Shown here piece after piece: positions 32,510 through 42,386 of a stretch of 51,531 bases of DNA. The translations under genes were made by a program, and so were the position numbers. The stretch is from the NCBI GenBank assembly GCA_002723155.1, contig PBNO01000016.1, positions 1 to 51,531 on the forward strand. The letters are read 5' to 3'. Below the pieces are notes generated by a model. That model was not told the origin of the DNA and made no database searches. It saw only the letters and a list, made by a program, of their open reading frames with translations. Source of the DNA: Ponticaulis sp. (GTDB lineage Bacteria; Pseudomonadota; Alphaproteobacteria; Caulobacterales; Hyphomonadaceae). How positions within the stretch are numbered: position 1 is the stretch's first letter; each line of letters starts with the position of its first letter.

Positions 32510-34692
32510 GCCTGCGCTCCGGACAGGCCCGTCTGCTTCGCATGCAGCTGGGCATAGCGCCCGCCCGCCTTCAGCAGCTCGTCATGACTGCCCATCTCGG
32601 TGACCTCGCCATTCTCCACCGTGATGATGCGGTTGCACGGCCGGACCGCCGAAAGACGGTGCGCGATGATCATCACCGTGCGCCCCTCGGCAATACGCGC
32701 GAGATTGTTCTGGATGATTTCTTCGCTCTCTGCATCGAGCGCGCTTGTGGCTTCATCGAGGATAAGGATGCGCGGATCGGTCAGCAGGGCGCGGGCAATG
32801 GCGAGGCGCTGACGCTGCCCGCCAGACAGGTTGCTGCCGCGCTCCTCAATCATCGTGTCATAACCGTGCGGCAGGGTAAGGATAAACTCATGCGCTCCGG
32901 CAAGTTCCGCCGCCGCAATCACGCGCTCCATTGACTCTGTCGGGTTGCTGAGAGCGATATTCTCACGCACCGAGCGGTTGAACAGGATGTTTTCCTGCAG
33001 CACCACGCCGACCTGCCGTCGCAACCAGGCCGGATCGACCAGGGCCAAATCCGTGCCATCCACCAGCACCCGGCCTTGTTCGGGAACATAGAGCCGTTGC
33101 ACCAGCTTGGTCAGCGTTGACTTGCCGCTGCCAGAAGGCCCGACAATGCCAAGCATCTCACCCGCTTTCACATCCAACGAGACGCCGCGCAGAGCCTCAG
33201 GCGCATCGGGGCGATAGCGAAAGCGAACCTGGTCAAACTCCACCCGCCCCTCAATCGGCGGCAGGCTTGCACGATTGGGATTGTGCTCCGGCTCGGCAGG
33301 CGCATTGAGGATATCGCCCAGCCGGTCGACCGAAATACGCACCTGCTGGAAGTCTTGCCAAAGCTGCGACAGGCGCAAGATCGGTTGCGCCACGCGCCCA
33401 GCCAGCATGTTGAAGGCGACGAGGCTGCCAACGGACAGCTCGCCTGCAATCACCGCGCGCGCGCCGAAAAAGAGGATCGCCACCGTTGTCAACTTGGAGA
33501 CAAGCTGGATCAAATGGCTGCCCCAGGTGGAAAGCACCGTCACGTCCCAACCTGTCTTGATATAGCCGGCAAACTGCTTTTCCCAGCGATCACGCATGCG
33601 CGGCTCAACCGCCATGCTTTTGAGAGTGCCGATGCCGGTAACTGTCTCCACCAGGAAGGCCTGGTTCTCCGCCCCGCGCTTGAACTTCTCATCCAGGCGA
33701 GCCCGCAGAGGCGGTGTGATGAAGACGGAGATCGCCACGTAAATCGGAATCGTCAGCGCCACGATCAATGTCAGCATTGGCGAATAGATGTACATCACCA
33801 CAAAGAATACGATGGTGAAGAAAAGGTCGATCACCACCGTCACCGCATTACTGGTGAGGAAGTTGCGGATATTCTCCAGCTCGCGCACACGCGCCACGCT
33901 GTCACCCACGCGCCGCGCCTCGAAATAGGAGAGCGGCAAGGCGACCAGATGCCGGAACAAGGCCGCCGAAAGCTCCGCATCCACGCGGTTGGTGGTATGC
34001 GCGAAGAGCCAGTTCCTCAGGCCCGAAAGCATGGTCTCAAATACCAGTACAGTCGCAAGGCCAAACGCCAGCACTTCCAGCGTCGTCATCGACTGGTGAA
34101 CCAGCACCTTGTCGATCACCAGCTGGAAAAAGATCGGCGATGCAAGCCCCATCAGCTGCAGGAAGAAACTGCCCAGCAGGACGTCGCGCATCGGTTTGCG
34201 GTATTTGACAATCGCAGGAATGAACCAGCTGACATCAAACGCCCGTTTTTGTCCGGCGATATGTTCACGGCTGGTCATGAGCAGTAGGTCGACCTTGCCA
34301 CCATCGACCAGGAAACGGGCCTCGACTTCGTCCTCAGTCCAGATTTCAGGGCGCTCGCTGCCAGGCTGCATCACCATGAAACGCGTGCCAGTGTCGCTGT
34401 TCTCATCGATCTTGAGCAACATTGCCGTGCCGCCATCGGCAAGCGACACCAAAGCGGGCAGCGGCATTTTCGGCAGGTCTGCCAAAACAGCGGCGCGGCG
34501 ACGCGCCATGAGCCCCAACTTCTTCGCCACCCTGATCAGGTCATCGAAGTCATAAGGCTTGTCGCCTTGCCCGCGATCATGATGGATCTGCGAGGGGTCA
34601 GCGGGCACGCCAAGAAACTGCGCAAGTAGGACAAAGCTCGCCAGTGCTGCATCGGCGGGGCTCGCCGCCGTTTCTGTATTTGATTCTGACAT
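32506..34692 (-). CDS. Type I secretion ABC transporter with C39-like domain (HlyB type)
   Basis: A 728-residue transporter. Residues about 15-140 form a C39-peptidase-like domain without the catalytic Cys (the site reads FVLLAQFLGVP). It is the non-cleaving substrate-docking form seen in HlyB. A six-helix membrane domain follows (about 165-470). The ATPase domain has Walker [10 protein letters not shown] near 517, signature LSGGQRQRLA, Walker B ILILDEATSALD and the H-loop IIAHRL. It is the first gene of the operon with HlyD, the lipoprotein and the RTX protein. The missing Cys matches an RTX substrate, which is not cleaved at its N-terminus. Confidence 0.9.
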   Translation of the reverse strand: MSESNTETAASPADAALASFVLLAQFLGVPADPSQIHHDRGQGDKPYDFDDLIRVAKKLGLMARRRAAVLADLPKMPLPALVSLADGGTAMLLKIDENSDTGTRFMVMQPGSERPEIWTEDEVEARFLVDGGKVDLLLMTSREHIAGQKRAFDVSWFIPAIVKYRKPMRDVLLGSFFLQLMGLASPIFFQLVIDKVLVHQSMTTLEVLAFGLATVLVFETMLSGLRNWLFAHTTNRVDAELSAALFRHLVALPLSYFEARRVGDSVARVRELENIRNFLTSNAVTVVIDLFFTIVFFVVMYIYSPMLTLIVALTIPIYVAISVFITPPLRARLDEKFKRGAENQAFLVETVTGIGTLKSMAVEPRMRDRWEKQFAGYIKTGWDVTVLSTWGSHLIQLVSKLTTVAILFFGARAVIAGELSVGSLVAFNMLAGRVAQPILRLSQLWQDFQQVRISVDRLGDILNAPAEPEHNPNRASLPPIEGRVEFDQVRFRYRPDAPEALRGVSLDVKAGEMLGIVGPSGSGKSTLTKLVQRLYVPEQGRVLVDGTDLALVDPAWLRRQVGVVLQENILFNRSVRENIALSNPTESMERVIAAAELAGAHEFILTLPHGYDTMIEERGSNLSGGQRQRLAIARALLTDPRILILDEATSALDAESEEIIQNNLARIAEGRTVMIIAHRLSAVRPCNRIITVENGEVTEMGSHDELLKAGGRYAQLHAKQTGLSGAQA

Positions 34693-34892
34693 CCAAGCCC
34701 CCTGCCCGGTATCAGTACTAGTAAATTCTATTGGGGATACAAGCTTCTGAATTCAAAGCATGGCTATATCATGCAGCTTTGAATTGTGTCGGCAGACTAC
34801 GCTGGTATTGCATTCGATCAGGCAATGGAGATTCAGAGGAAATGACCTGCCTTAGTGTTGTTGATCCACTTCCATTGAACCACTCCCTGGCA
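34693..34892 (-). other. 200-bp gap upstream of the secretion operon
   Basis: It lies between the thermonuclease gene stop and the ABC transporter start, both on the minus strand. It should hold the operon promoter. It is A+T-rich near 34720-34760, but I could not select reliable boxes. Confidence 0.3.
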
Positions 34893-35597
34893 TTATGCCC
34901 TTGATCGCCGATAGCCTGCCGCGCGAGCTTCACGCTCGGTGCAGAACATTTCCTCCGCGCGTGTTTGGTCGTAATATGGCCGGCCAGGCAAGTGATAGAT
35001 CCACTCACCGCGCCTGTTGCGGTTTCCTTTGATCAAACAGCCGTTCTGGTTTTGATAGGAAGGCTCTCGCACAGGCTGCGCTCTCACTGTTGGCAGTGGC
35101 TCGCGGCTTGCCACTTCCGGGACAAGCTGCGGGTTTTCTGCGCGCCAGACCCAAGGCAACTCGAATGTCGATGCCCACAGGCCTGAATTCAGACGCTGCG
35201 CAACTTCCGTCGCCTCGTTATATTCAAATGGCGCAGTATCGAGCGCAATCGCAACGCCGCGCCTAACCATCTCATGCCCTACATCGAACACGCGTGTCCT
35301 GCATGTCGCGACCTGACGCCTGTAAACGTCTCTATCGATCACGGTGCACGATACCGACTGCCCTTCGATGATTGAAGCAAGCTCTGCCGTGGCGAAATCA
35401 CCGCAAGCCCAAGGCTCATTGTCTTTGTCACAGGTCTGAACTGCTTCGGGCGCATCGATGTAGGCAAGACGGATGCGCATCCCAGTCATGTCTATCGTGT
35501 CGCCATCGATAACCGTCGCCGTGCCTTCGATGACTTGCGCCTGGGCAGGGAAGGCAAAAACTAGAGCCCAAAATGCTATGATTACGCCCCTAAACAT
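34893..35597 (-). CDS. Secreted thermonuclease-family nuclease
   Basis: A 234-residue protein starting [20 protein letters not shown], a signal peptide with cleavage after AQA. The staphylococcal-nuclease-like domain (about 22-150) has [20 protein letters not shown], an [11 protein letters not shown] stretch and YRRQVATCR. Four or more cysteines suggest periplasmic or extracellular stability. The C-terminal 50 residues ([20 protein letters not shown], then [16 protein letters not shown]) form the small domain often found after such nucleases. The long frame to 35675 is not used, because the signal peptide starts at the chosen ATG. It is upstream of and codirectional with the secretion operon but separated by 200 bp. 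It likely degrades or salvages extracellular DNA. Confidence 0.8.
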   Translation of the reverse strand: MFRGVIIAFWALVFAFPAQAQVIEGTATVIDGDTIDMTGMRIRLAYIDAPEAVQTCDKDNEPWACGDFATAELASIIEGQSVSCTVIDRDVYRRQVATCRTRVFDVGHEMVRRGVAIALDTAPFEYNEATEVAQRLNSGLWASTFELPWVWRAENPQLVPEVASREPLPTVRAQPVREPSYQNQNGCLIKGNRNRRGEWIYHLPGRPYYDQTRAEEMFCTEREARAAGYRRSRA

Positions 35598-35821
35598 GGG
35601 CACTTCTTGCAATGTAATTCTTAAATTACGGTCACCACTTTCTCGATTGCAATGTGAACCAACAATTGTGGCCAAGCCTCAATTTGTTTGGGTTAGGCTT
35701 CAATCAGCCTTGTAACCTCTTCTCGGTGTCGAAAATTGGGCCGTGAGCGGACTGGCAGCTTTCAGCCTTTCAACGGTCTAAGCGGCCCCCTCTAATAGCC
35801 AATCCTTCAACTTGGTTGAGA

Positions 35822-36454
35822 TTACTTCTTTGCAGGCAGAGCAAGCAGATCGCGGAAAAGGCCGAGGTGCTTGGTCGGCATAGCGCTTCGTTCCTCAGCC
35901 GTTAGCTCATCCCAATGAGTCACCATCCATCGGTCGAGAGATTCGAGCAGGCCCATGGTGGAATCCACCAGCAGGCTTTCAGGTAGATCGTTGCGCACTA
36001 TGCCGAGTGACTGCCCTTTGCGAATAATTGCCTCAACCCAAGAGCGCGCCGTTTGAAACAACCGGTTGGTCGCCGATCCTCGCTTTGGATCTCTGCGCAA
36101 AGCATAGAAGATTGCCCCAAACCGAATGACCCAGCCATTGTTGCTGATGAAAGCCATGGCCCGACCATAGCGTCCTTCAAAATAGGACCAGAAATTGTTG
36201 GCCGTCAGCTCATCGAGGTCGAAATGGCCGACATGTTTGAAGAGTATCGCGGCGGTCCGTTCTACCAAGGTCACAAAGAGATCGGCCTTGTCGTCGAAGT
36301 AATAATAGAGCGAGCTCTTGCTCATGCCGGATTGTTTGAGAATCTGGTTGAGAGATGCTCCATCAAAACCGTTTTTGGCAAATTCTTCGGTTGCCGCCTC
36401 AAACAGAATGCGCTGCTTTTCCGGGTCAAGATTGTCTAAACGATTGCGGCTCAT
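35822..36454 (-). CDS. TetR-family repressor
   Basis: A 210-residue regulator from the ATG at 36454 (MSRNRLDNLDPEKQRILFEA). The helix-turn-helix is at about 28-55 (FAKNGFDGASLNQILKQSGM, then SKSSLYYYFDDKADLF), typical of TetR. The C-terminal ligand domain is not assignable. It is divergent from the export operon at 36564, with a perfect palindrome between. By position it most likely represses both and is released by a substrate of the pump. Confidence 0.9.
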   Translation of the reverse strand: MSRNRLDNLDPEKQRILFEAATEEFAKNGFDGASLNQILKQSGMSKSSLYYYFDDKADLFVTLVERTAAILFKHVGHFDLDELTANNFWSYFEGRYGRAMAFISNNGWVIRFGAIFYALRRDPKRGSATNRLFQTARSWVEAIIRKGQSLGIVRNDLPESLLVDSTMGLLESLDRWMVTHWDELTAEERSAMPTKHLGLFRDLLALPAKK

Positions 36455-36496
36455 TGGGTGATTTCCAAGTTCTGACAGGCCATATGTACTAGCGTA

Positions 36497-36511
36497 TGGA
36501 CCAGTGGTCCA
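36497..36511. promoter_or_regulatory. TetR operator candidate
   Basis: A perfect 15-bp palindrome, TGGACCA, G, TGGTCCA, in the 109-bp gap between the divergent tetR-like gene and the export operon. Size, symmetry and position fit a TetR-family binding site. Confidence 0.7.
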
Positions 36512-36563
36512 CAAACTGTTAGTTTGCTATTCGACTCATCGCATCCTGGAAAACTCCATACCA

Positions 36564-37295
36564 ATGTCCGCCCGACCCGACATCGAAGCCAGCGTGACAG
36601 CCTATCGCACTCAGGGCCTGACCAAGGTCTATGGCGAGGGTTCGGCTGCCGTCCATGCGCTGCGCGGAGTAGATCTGGAGATTCCCGCTGGCGAGGTGGT
36701 GGTTTTGCTTGGGCCATCGGGCAGCGGCAAGTCGACCTTGCTCAATATTCTTGGCGGTCTTGATCGCCAGACCGATGGCCAGGCCTGGTTTGAGGAAAGT
36801 GAGCTAGGCGTGATGAGCGACAAGGAGCTCACTCGCTATCGCCGGGAAAATGTCGGCTTTGTCTTCCAGTTCTACAATCTGATGCCGAGCCTGACTGCCT
36901 ATGAGAATGTTGAGCTGGTCACAGAAATTGCCGATGATCCGATGGATCCGGCAGAGGCTTTGGCGCTGGTGGGCCTGAAGGAAAGAGTCGACCATTTTCC
37001 AACACAACTTTCAGGCGGCGAACAGCAACGTGTCGCCATTGCCCGTGCTGTCGCAAAAAAGCCTAAGGTTCTGTTTTGCGATGAACCGACCGGCGCGCTT
37101 GATTCTGCAACTGGGCGCTCGGTGTTGCGCGTGCTGCGCGATGTAAACCAGACGCTTGGTTCTACTGTCCTGATCGTCACTCATGCCGCAGCAACCGCCG
37201 CCATGGCGCACCGCGTAATCCATTTCGCCGATGGAGATATTCGCAAGGTTGAACTCAATGCGACCTTGCTCGATCCTGATGAGATCGAGTGGTGA
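36564..37295 (+). CDS. MacB-type ABC transporter ATPase (LolD-like)
   Basis: A 243-residue ATPase. Walker [10 protein letters not shown] lies at 50-58, the Q-loop at [11 protein letters not shown], signature [14 protein letters not shown] near 149, Walker [13 protein letters not shown] near 169 and the H-loop VTHAAATA. The spacing and [18 protein letters not shown] are typical of the MacB/LolD/FtsE group that works with FtsX-type permeases, like the one starting 7 nt downstream. Start at 36564 because the upstream part of the frame covers the operator. It belongs to a four-gene export operon. Confidence 0.9.
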   Translation: MSARPDIEASVTAYRTQGLTKVYGEGSAAVHALRGVDLEIPAGEVVVLLGPSGSGKSTLLNILGGLDRQTDGQAWFEESELGVMSDKELTRYRRENVGFVFQFYNLMPSLTAYENVELVTEIADDPMDPAEALALVGLKERVDHFPTQLSGGEQQRVAIARAVAKKPKVLFCDEPTGALDSATGRSVLRVLRDVNQTLGSTVLIVTHAAATAAMAHRVIHFADGDIRKVELNATLLDPDEIEW

Positions 37296-37302
37296 TCGCC
37301 CG

Positions 37303-39666
37303 ATGAGCCCACTCGACAAGAAGCTGCTGCGCGATCTCTGGCGAATCAAGGGGCAAGCACTCGCCATCGGCGCTGTTATCGGTGTTGGCGTGCTGATGCT
37401 GGTGATGATGACTGGTCTTGTCACTTCGCTCGATGAAACGCGCCGCGCCTATTATGAACGGCACAGGCTGGCAGATGTGTTTGTGCCCCTCGTGCGGGCG
37501 CCTGAGCGCATGGAGGCCCGTCTGGCCGAAATCCCCGGCGTAGCGAGCGCTGAGGGGAGAATCTCAGGATCGGCCCAGATCGATCTTTCAGGTGAAGATC
37601 TTCCATTGCAGGCGCGTATCATTTCGCTTCCCGAGAATGGTGAGCCGCAGCTCAATGAGATCTATCTCACCGACGGGCGCCGGCTGGACGAAGCCAATCC
37701 CGATGAGATCATCCTTCTGAAGAGCTTTGCCGATGCGCGCGGTCTTCTGCCCGGGGATGCGCTGACCTTAACAATTCGCGGAGGCCAGAGAGAATTCCAG
37801 ATTGTCGGCCTCGCCCGATCACCGGAGTTTCTCTATGTCACCGCGCCCGGTGAGATTGCTCCTGATGATGCGCGCTACGCGGTTATCTGGATGGGGCAGG
37901 CAACGGCCGCTGCTGCATTCGATATGAGCGGCGCGTTTAACGAGGCGCTGGTTTCCCTGACACGCGATGCCCGTGAGCCCGCCGTGATCGAATCCATTGA
38001 CCAGCTTGTCCGACCCTATGGCGGCTTGGGTGCCTATGGGCTGGAAGATCATTTCTCGGATCGATATGTGAGTGAAGAAATCAGCGGCTTGCGGGGAACA
38101 AGCGCCGTGGTTCCGCCTGTATTTCTCGCCGTTGCCGCCTTCCTGCTCTACATTGTGATTTCCCGAATGGTGCAGGCAGAACGCAGTCAGATCGGGCTTA
38201 TCAAGGCCTTTGGCTATACCGATCTCGAGGTCGGCGCGCACTATTTCAAACTGATCCTTGTGATCGCGGTTTCAGGCGCGTTGCTAGGCTGCCTCGGGGG
38301 CATCGCCTCGGGGCGAAGTCTCGTCAATGTCTATGTCGATTACTTCAAGTTTCCTTTCCTCTTGTTCGAGGTGAAGCCGTCCAGCTTCATTCTGGGTATA
38401 TTGGTGAGTGTGCTTTCTGCATCGGCAGGCGGGCTGCTGGTGTTGCGGCAGGTTTTTGCGCTCACGCCCGCAGTGGCCATGCGCCCGGCTGCTCCTGCAG
38501 ATTACAGCGCATCGGGGCGCATCGGCCAGTCGATCTTTGGTCTGCTCGATCAGCCCAGCAGAATGGTTCTGCGGCGTATAACACGCCAACCTGGCAGAAT
38601 GGCTGGCGCGGCCTTGGGGGTTGCAGCAGGCATGGGGCTGGCAACGGCCATGACCGCCGTAATGGGAGGGTTTGACCGTTCTATGGACCTGACCTTCGGC
38701 GTGATCGACCGCAGCGATGTCACCGTCAGTTTTGTGAACCCGGTATCAAACAAGGTTGTTCTGGAACTTGGGCGAATGCCGGGCGTGATTGAGGTTGAGC
38801 CTGCTCGCAATGTCTCTGTCGTATTGCGGAATGGCACCAGAACCCATCGCGGCGCGCTGGAAGGGAGGGTGCGCAATCCACGCCTCAACCGCGCAATAAC
38901 CCCGCGCCTTGAGCCTATCGAAATGCGCCAAGAGGGGATCATTATCGCGACATCACTGGCTCAGAAACTTGCCATCACTCCGGGCGAGATTCTGACGGTT
39001 GAGGTGAAGGAAGGCCGCCAGCCGGTCTTGCAGATCCCGGTTGTCGGGACGACCCAGAGCCTGCTGGGTTCACCTGCCTATATTGAAATTGATGCGCTTA
39101 ACCGCGCCATGCGCGAACCGGGCCGTATCTCCGCAGCAAGCCTGCGCGTCGATTCCGCGCAAAGCGATGCGATCTATCGCAGGCTCAAGGGGATGCCCGC
39201 TGTTGTGGGCGTGAGCCTGAAAGAAAATGCGCGGGAATCGCTTCAGAGGATGATGGATACAGGTGCGGGAGCCATGCGCTTCATCATGGCGGGCATCGCC
39301 TTCGTCATCACCTTTGGCATCGTCTACAACTCCGCCCGCATCGCTCAGGCGGAGCGCGAGCGAGACCTTGCCAGCCTGCGGGTGCTGGGCTTCTCCAAGG
39401 GCGAGGCGGCCTTCGTTCTATTAGGCGAACTAGTCCTTGTCACCTTCATCGCTCTGCCAGTCGGCGCGCTGATCGGCTTTGGCCTTTCCTCTGTCATTGC
39501 CGAGGGCTTTAGCAGCGATCTCTACCAAATTCCTGCCGCTTATGGCCGCGCCGACATCGGCATTGGCGCATTGGCCGTGCTTGTGGCGACATTGGTTTCT
39601 GCATGGCTGGTGAAACGCGATGTCGATCGAACCGAACTTATCACAGCCCTGAAATCCAGAGAGTAA
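37303..39666 (+). CDS. FtsX-type ABC permease (fused two-domain form)
   Basis: A 787-residue permease from the ATG at 37303. The N-terminal membrane segment (about 22-42) is followed by a large periplasmic domain, three segments near 265-390 (VPPVFLAVAAFLLYIVISRM and onward), a second anchor near 430 and a second periplasmic domain. Three final segments (about 650-770) follow. This is two FtsX/MacB-like units in one chain. Together with the ATPase it would drive a tripartite pump by periplasmic conformational change. The stop is 2 nt before the adaptor gene start. Confidence 0.85.
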   Translation: MSPLDKKLLRDLWRIKGQALAIGAVIGVGVLMLVMMTGLVTSLDETRRAYYERHRLADVFVPLVRAPERMEARLAEIPGVASAEGRISGSAQIDLSGEDLPLQARIISLPENGEPQLNEIYLTDGRRLDEANPDEIILLKSFADARGLLPGDALTLTIRGGQREFQIVGLARSPEFLYVTAPGEIAPDDARYAVIWMGQATAAAAFDMSGAFNEALVSLTRDAREPAVIESIDQLVRPYGGLGAYGLEDHFSDRYVSEEISGLRGTSAVVPPVFLAVAAFLLYIVISRMVQAERSQIGLIKAFGYTDLEVGAHYFKLILVIAVSGALLGCLGGIASGRSLVNVYVDYFKFPFLLFEVKPSSFILGILVSVLSASAGGLLVLRQVFALTPAVAMRPAAPADYSASGRIGQSIFGLLDQPSRMVLRRITRQPGRMAGAALGVAAGMGLATAMTAVMGGFDRSMDLTFGVIDRSDVTVSFVNPVSNKVVLELGRMPGVIEVEPARNVSVVLRNGTRTHRGALEGRVRNPRLNRAITPRLEPIEMRQEGIIIATSLAQKLAITPGEILTVEVKEGRQPVLQIPVVGTTQSLLGSPAYIEIDALNRAMREPGRISAASLRVDSAQSDAIYRRLKGMPAVVGVSLKENARESLQRMMDTGAGAMRFIMAGIAFVITFGIVYNSARIAQAERERDLASLRVLGFSKGEAAFVLLGELVLVTFIALPVGALIGFGLSSVIAEGFSSDLYQIPAAYGRADIGIGALAVLVATLVSAWLVKRDVDRTELITALKSRE

Positions 39667-39668
39667 TC

Positions 39669-40844
39669 ATGGCGAATAGCAAAAAGAACTCCCGCAAATA
39701 TCTGACAATTGGCGCGATCATTTTCGGCCTTGCTATGCTCGCTCTCGCCTTCTGGCCCAGCGCGATTGCGGTCGATATGGACGAGGTCACCAGCGGGCCA
39801 ATGCGTGTGAGCATTGATGAAGAGGGCCGCACACAGGTGCATGATGCCTATCTCGTCTCAGCACCCTCCAACGGCCGGTTGCAGCGCATTGAAGTGGAGG
39901 CTGGAGACACAGTCACCGCCGGAAGCGTGATTGGCTGGATTAGCCCTCCGCCGCTGGATTCACGCTCCGACGCTCAGGCCCGCGCAAACATTGCCAGCGC
40001 GCAGGCGGCGCTCAGAGCGGCGCAAAGCGAGCGGGATAATGCAGCTGCGAACAGGCAATTGGCCGATGCCGATCTGGCTCGCGAGGAGCGTTTATGGGAG
40101 CTCGAATCCACCAGTCGCTCCGCCTTGGAACTGGCACAAAGAAATGCCCAGGGAGCGGCATCAGCGCTGGAGGCGAGCAATGCGACAATTGCCCTGCGAC
40201 AGGCCGATTTGGCGAGCGCCAGGGCGCAGATCAATGCAGGCAGTTCGGCCATTCCCATCCGAGCACCCGTTTCGGGACAGGTGCTTTCAGTCAGGCAGGA
40301 AAGCGAAGCGACAGTTGCTGTCGGCACGCCGATCGTCGAGATCGGCAATATTGCGGGTGACCTTGAAGTGGTTGTGGAGCTACTTTCCACTGATGCGGTG
40401 CAGGTCTCGATGGGCGATCCGGTGTTGATCGAGGATTGGGGCGGAGATGCGCCAATCACGGGCGAGGTTGCGCAGATCGAACCGCAGGGCTTCACCAAAG
40501 TCTCCGCGCTTGGCGTTGAAGAGCAGCGCGTAAATGCCCGAATCCGGATACACGATCCAGCGGACCGGTTGGGCAGCGGATTCCGTGTCGAGGCGCGCAT
40601 CATTGTCTGGCTGGATGACAACGCACTGATTGTGCCTTCTACAGCTCTTTTTCGCGAGCAGGGCGAATGGGCGGTCTTTGTGGTTTCCGGCGGAAAGGCC
40701 GAATTGCGTCAGCTGGAGATTGGGCGAAACAACGGCACTCAAGCGCAAGTGCTGAGCGGCCTGCAAGAAGGCGAAACGGTCATCCTTTATCCCGCTTCGG
40801 AGGTGGAAGATGGCAGCGCAGTCGAACAGCGTGAAGTGGGCTGA
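39669..40844 (+). CDS. Periplasmic adaptor of the export pump (HlyD/MacA-like)
   Basis: A 391-residue adaptor. The membrane anchor is at about 10-30 (YLTIGAIIFGLAMLALAFWP). A beta part (VSAPSNGRLQRIEVEAGDTV), a coiled coil (about 95-200), the closing lipoyl half (IPIRAPVSGQVLSVRQESEA) and a C-terminal barrel follow. The gene starts 2 nt after the permease stop. It should bridge the permease to the NodT-like channel encoded next. Substrate unknown; antimicrobial peptides, macrolides or lipids are known for related pumps. Confidence 0.87.
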   Translation: MANSKKNSRKYLTIGAIIFGLAMLALAFWPSAIAVDMDEVTSGPMRVSIDEEGRTQVHDAYLVSAPSNGRLQRIEVEAGDTVTAGSVIGWISPPPLDSRSDAQARANIASAQAALRAAQSERDNAAANRQLADADLAREERLWELESTSRSALELAQRNAQGAASALEASNATIALRQADLASARAQINAGSSAIPIRAPVSGQVLSVRQESEATVAVGTPIVEIGNIAGDLEVVVELLSTDAVQVSMGDPVLIEDWGGDAPITGEVAQIEPQGFTKVSALGVEEQRVNARIRIHDPADRLGSGFRVEARIIVWLDDNALIVPSTALFREQGEWAVFVVSGGKAELRQLEIGRNNGTQAQVLSGLQEGETVILYPASEVEDGSAVEQREVG

Positions 40845-40847
40845 GCG

Positions 40848-42284
40848 ATGAACCACAAACGCTCCAATCCCCTGCTTTCCCTTTCACTATCGGCCGTGCT
40901 GCTGTCTGGTTGTGCTCTTCCCGAACGCACGCCTCCACAGCTGGAAATCCCCGTCCCGGACCAGTTTGAGGCCGGGAGTTCGGCTCCGGGCGAAATTGGC
41001 GGCAAGTGGTGGGAAGAATTTGGCGACAGGCAACTCGATGCCCATGTTGAACGCGCACTGTCCGATAGTCCTGCCATCCTGCAGGCCATTGCCCGCACGC
41101 AGCAGGCTCGCGCGCTTGCCGATCTGGCCGGAGCCGATCAGTCCCCGCAAGTCTCTCTCGGTTTCGGTGCTGGGCGACAGAAGCTAACCTTGGAAAGCCT
41201 TGGTATCGTTGTCCCTGATGCAGGCGGCGGTGGGGCACAGTCTTCCTACCGGATCAATACGTTTGACCTGACTGGCAATGTCAGCTGGGAGGTCGATCTA
41301 TGGGGCAGGCTCTCCGCGCAATCGGCGGCCGCGCGAGCCGATTTTCTTGCCAACGAGGCCAATCTGCAATCTGTCCGCCAGTCTATCGCTGCGCAAACAG
41401 CACGCGCCTATTTCGCGATGATAGAGGGCGGCCGACAGGTCAACCTAGCGAGGCAGGTTGCCGAGAATGCCGCTCAAATGGAGCGGCAGATCAGCAATCG
41501 CGTGCGCCTGGGCGCAGCGCAGCCTGCCGATGGTCAGCTTGCAATCGCAAGCCTTGCATCCGCCAATGCCAATCTGGCGGCGCGCGAAGAGATCTTGGCG
41601 CGGACCACGCGTCAATTCGATGTGCTGCTTGGCGATTATCCCGATGGCGTGGTTGCCTTCGCTGACCAGTTGCCCGCTTTGCAGTCACAGCCGCCCGCCG
41701 GACTTCCGGCCGAACTGCTTTCGCGCAGGCCGGATATTCTGGCGGCGCAACTTAACCTTGAGGCAGCGGGATTCCGGCTCGATGCGGCGGAGCGATCCTT
41801 TTTGCCCAGCATTGAGCTGACGGGAAGGGCGGGTACTTCGAGCACGCAATTGAGCAATCTGCTCGATCCTGATTTCTTCATCTGGTCAATCGCCGGGCGT
41901 TTGCTCCAGCCAATCTTTCAGGGAGGCCGTCTTCGTGCGCAATTTGATCTGCGTGAAGGCGAACGGGACGAAGCGCTCCAACTATATGCAGACACTGTCT
42001 TGAACGCGCTGAGCGAGGTGGAGACTGCGCTGGCTGTTGAAGAGTTTCTGACGGAACAGGAGCAGGAATTGGCCACTGCCTTAGCTGCAGCAAGCGAAGC
42101 ACACAGGATTGCGCGCAATCGCTATGACGTAGGCAGCGACCCATTGCTTAACGTGCTTGATGCTCAGAGCCGTATGATCGAGGCACAGTCCGCCTTGCTG
42201 GTGGTCAGACAGGCCCGGATCGATAACCGGATCAACCTGCACCTTGCATTGGGTGGCGGTTTTGAAACTGGTGCCCAAAAATGA
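40848..42284 (+). CDS. Outer-membrane efflux lipoprotein (NodT/TolC family)
   Basis: A 478-residue protein. It starts MNHKRSNPLLSLSLSAVLLS and has a lipobox LSGC (Cys22). The mature chain has the two long helical repeats of TolC-type channels (WEVDLWGRLSAQSAAARADF, then RPDILAAQLNLEAAGFRLDA). It is the last gene of the pump operon, 3 nt after the adaptor. It could also serve the type I secretion system to the left, which lacks its own channel, though the families that serve RTX secretion are usually non-lipidated. Confidence 0.9.
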   Translation: MNHKRSNPLLSLSLSAVLLSGCALPERTPPQLEIPVPDQFEAGSSAPGEIGGKWWEEFGDRQLDAHVERALSDSPAILQAIARTQQARALADLAGADQSPQVSLGFGAGRQKLTLESLGIVVPDAGGGGAQSSYRINTFDLTGNVSWEVDLWGRLSAQSAAARADFLANEANLQSVRQSIAAQTARAYFAMIEGGRQVNLARQVAENAAQMERQISNRVRLGAAQPADGQLAIASLASANANLAAREEILARTTRQFDVLLGDYPDGVVAFADQLPALQSQPPAGLPAELLSRRPDILAAQLNLEAAGFRLDAAERSFLPSIELTGRAGTSSTQLSNLLDPDFFIWSIAGRLLQPIFQGGRLRAQFDLREGERDEALQLYADTVLNALSEVETALAVEEFLTEQEQELATALAAASEAHRIARNRYDVGSDPLLNVLDAQSRMIEAQSALLVVRQARIDNRINLHLALGGGFETGAQK

Positions 42285-42386
42285 GAGGACGGTGGGTCGG
42301 TCTTTGGGCCGATTCCAGACTGTCCGGCTATGGTCTTCAAATTTCGAAAAGCGGACAATGGCTCGCGTATCCTAGATGAGGCGCCA

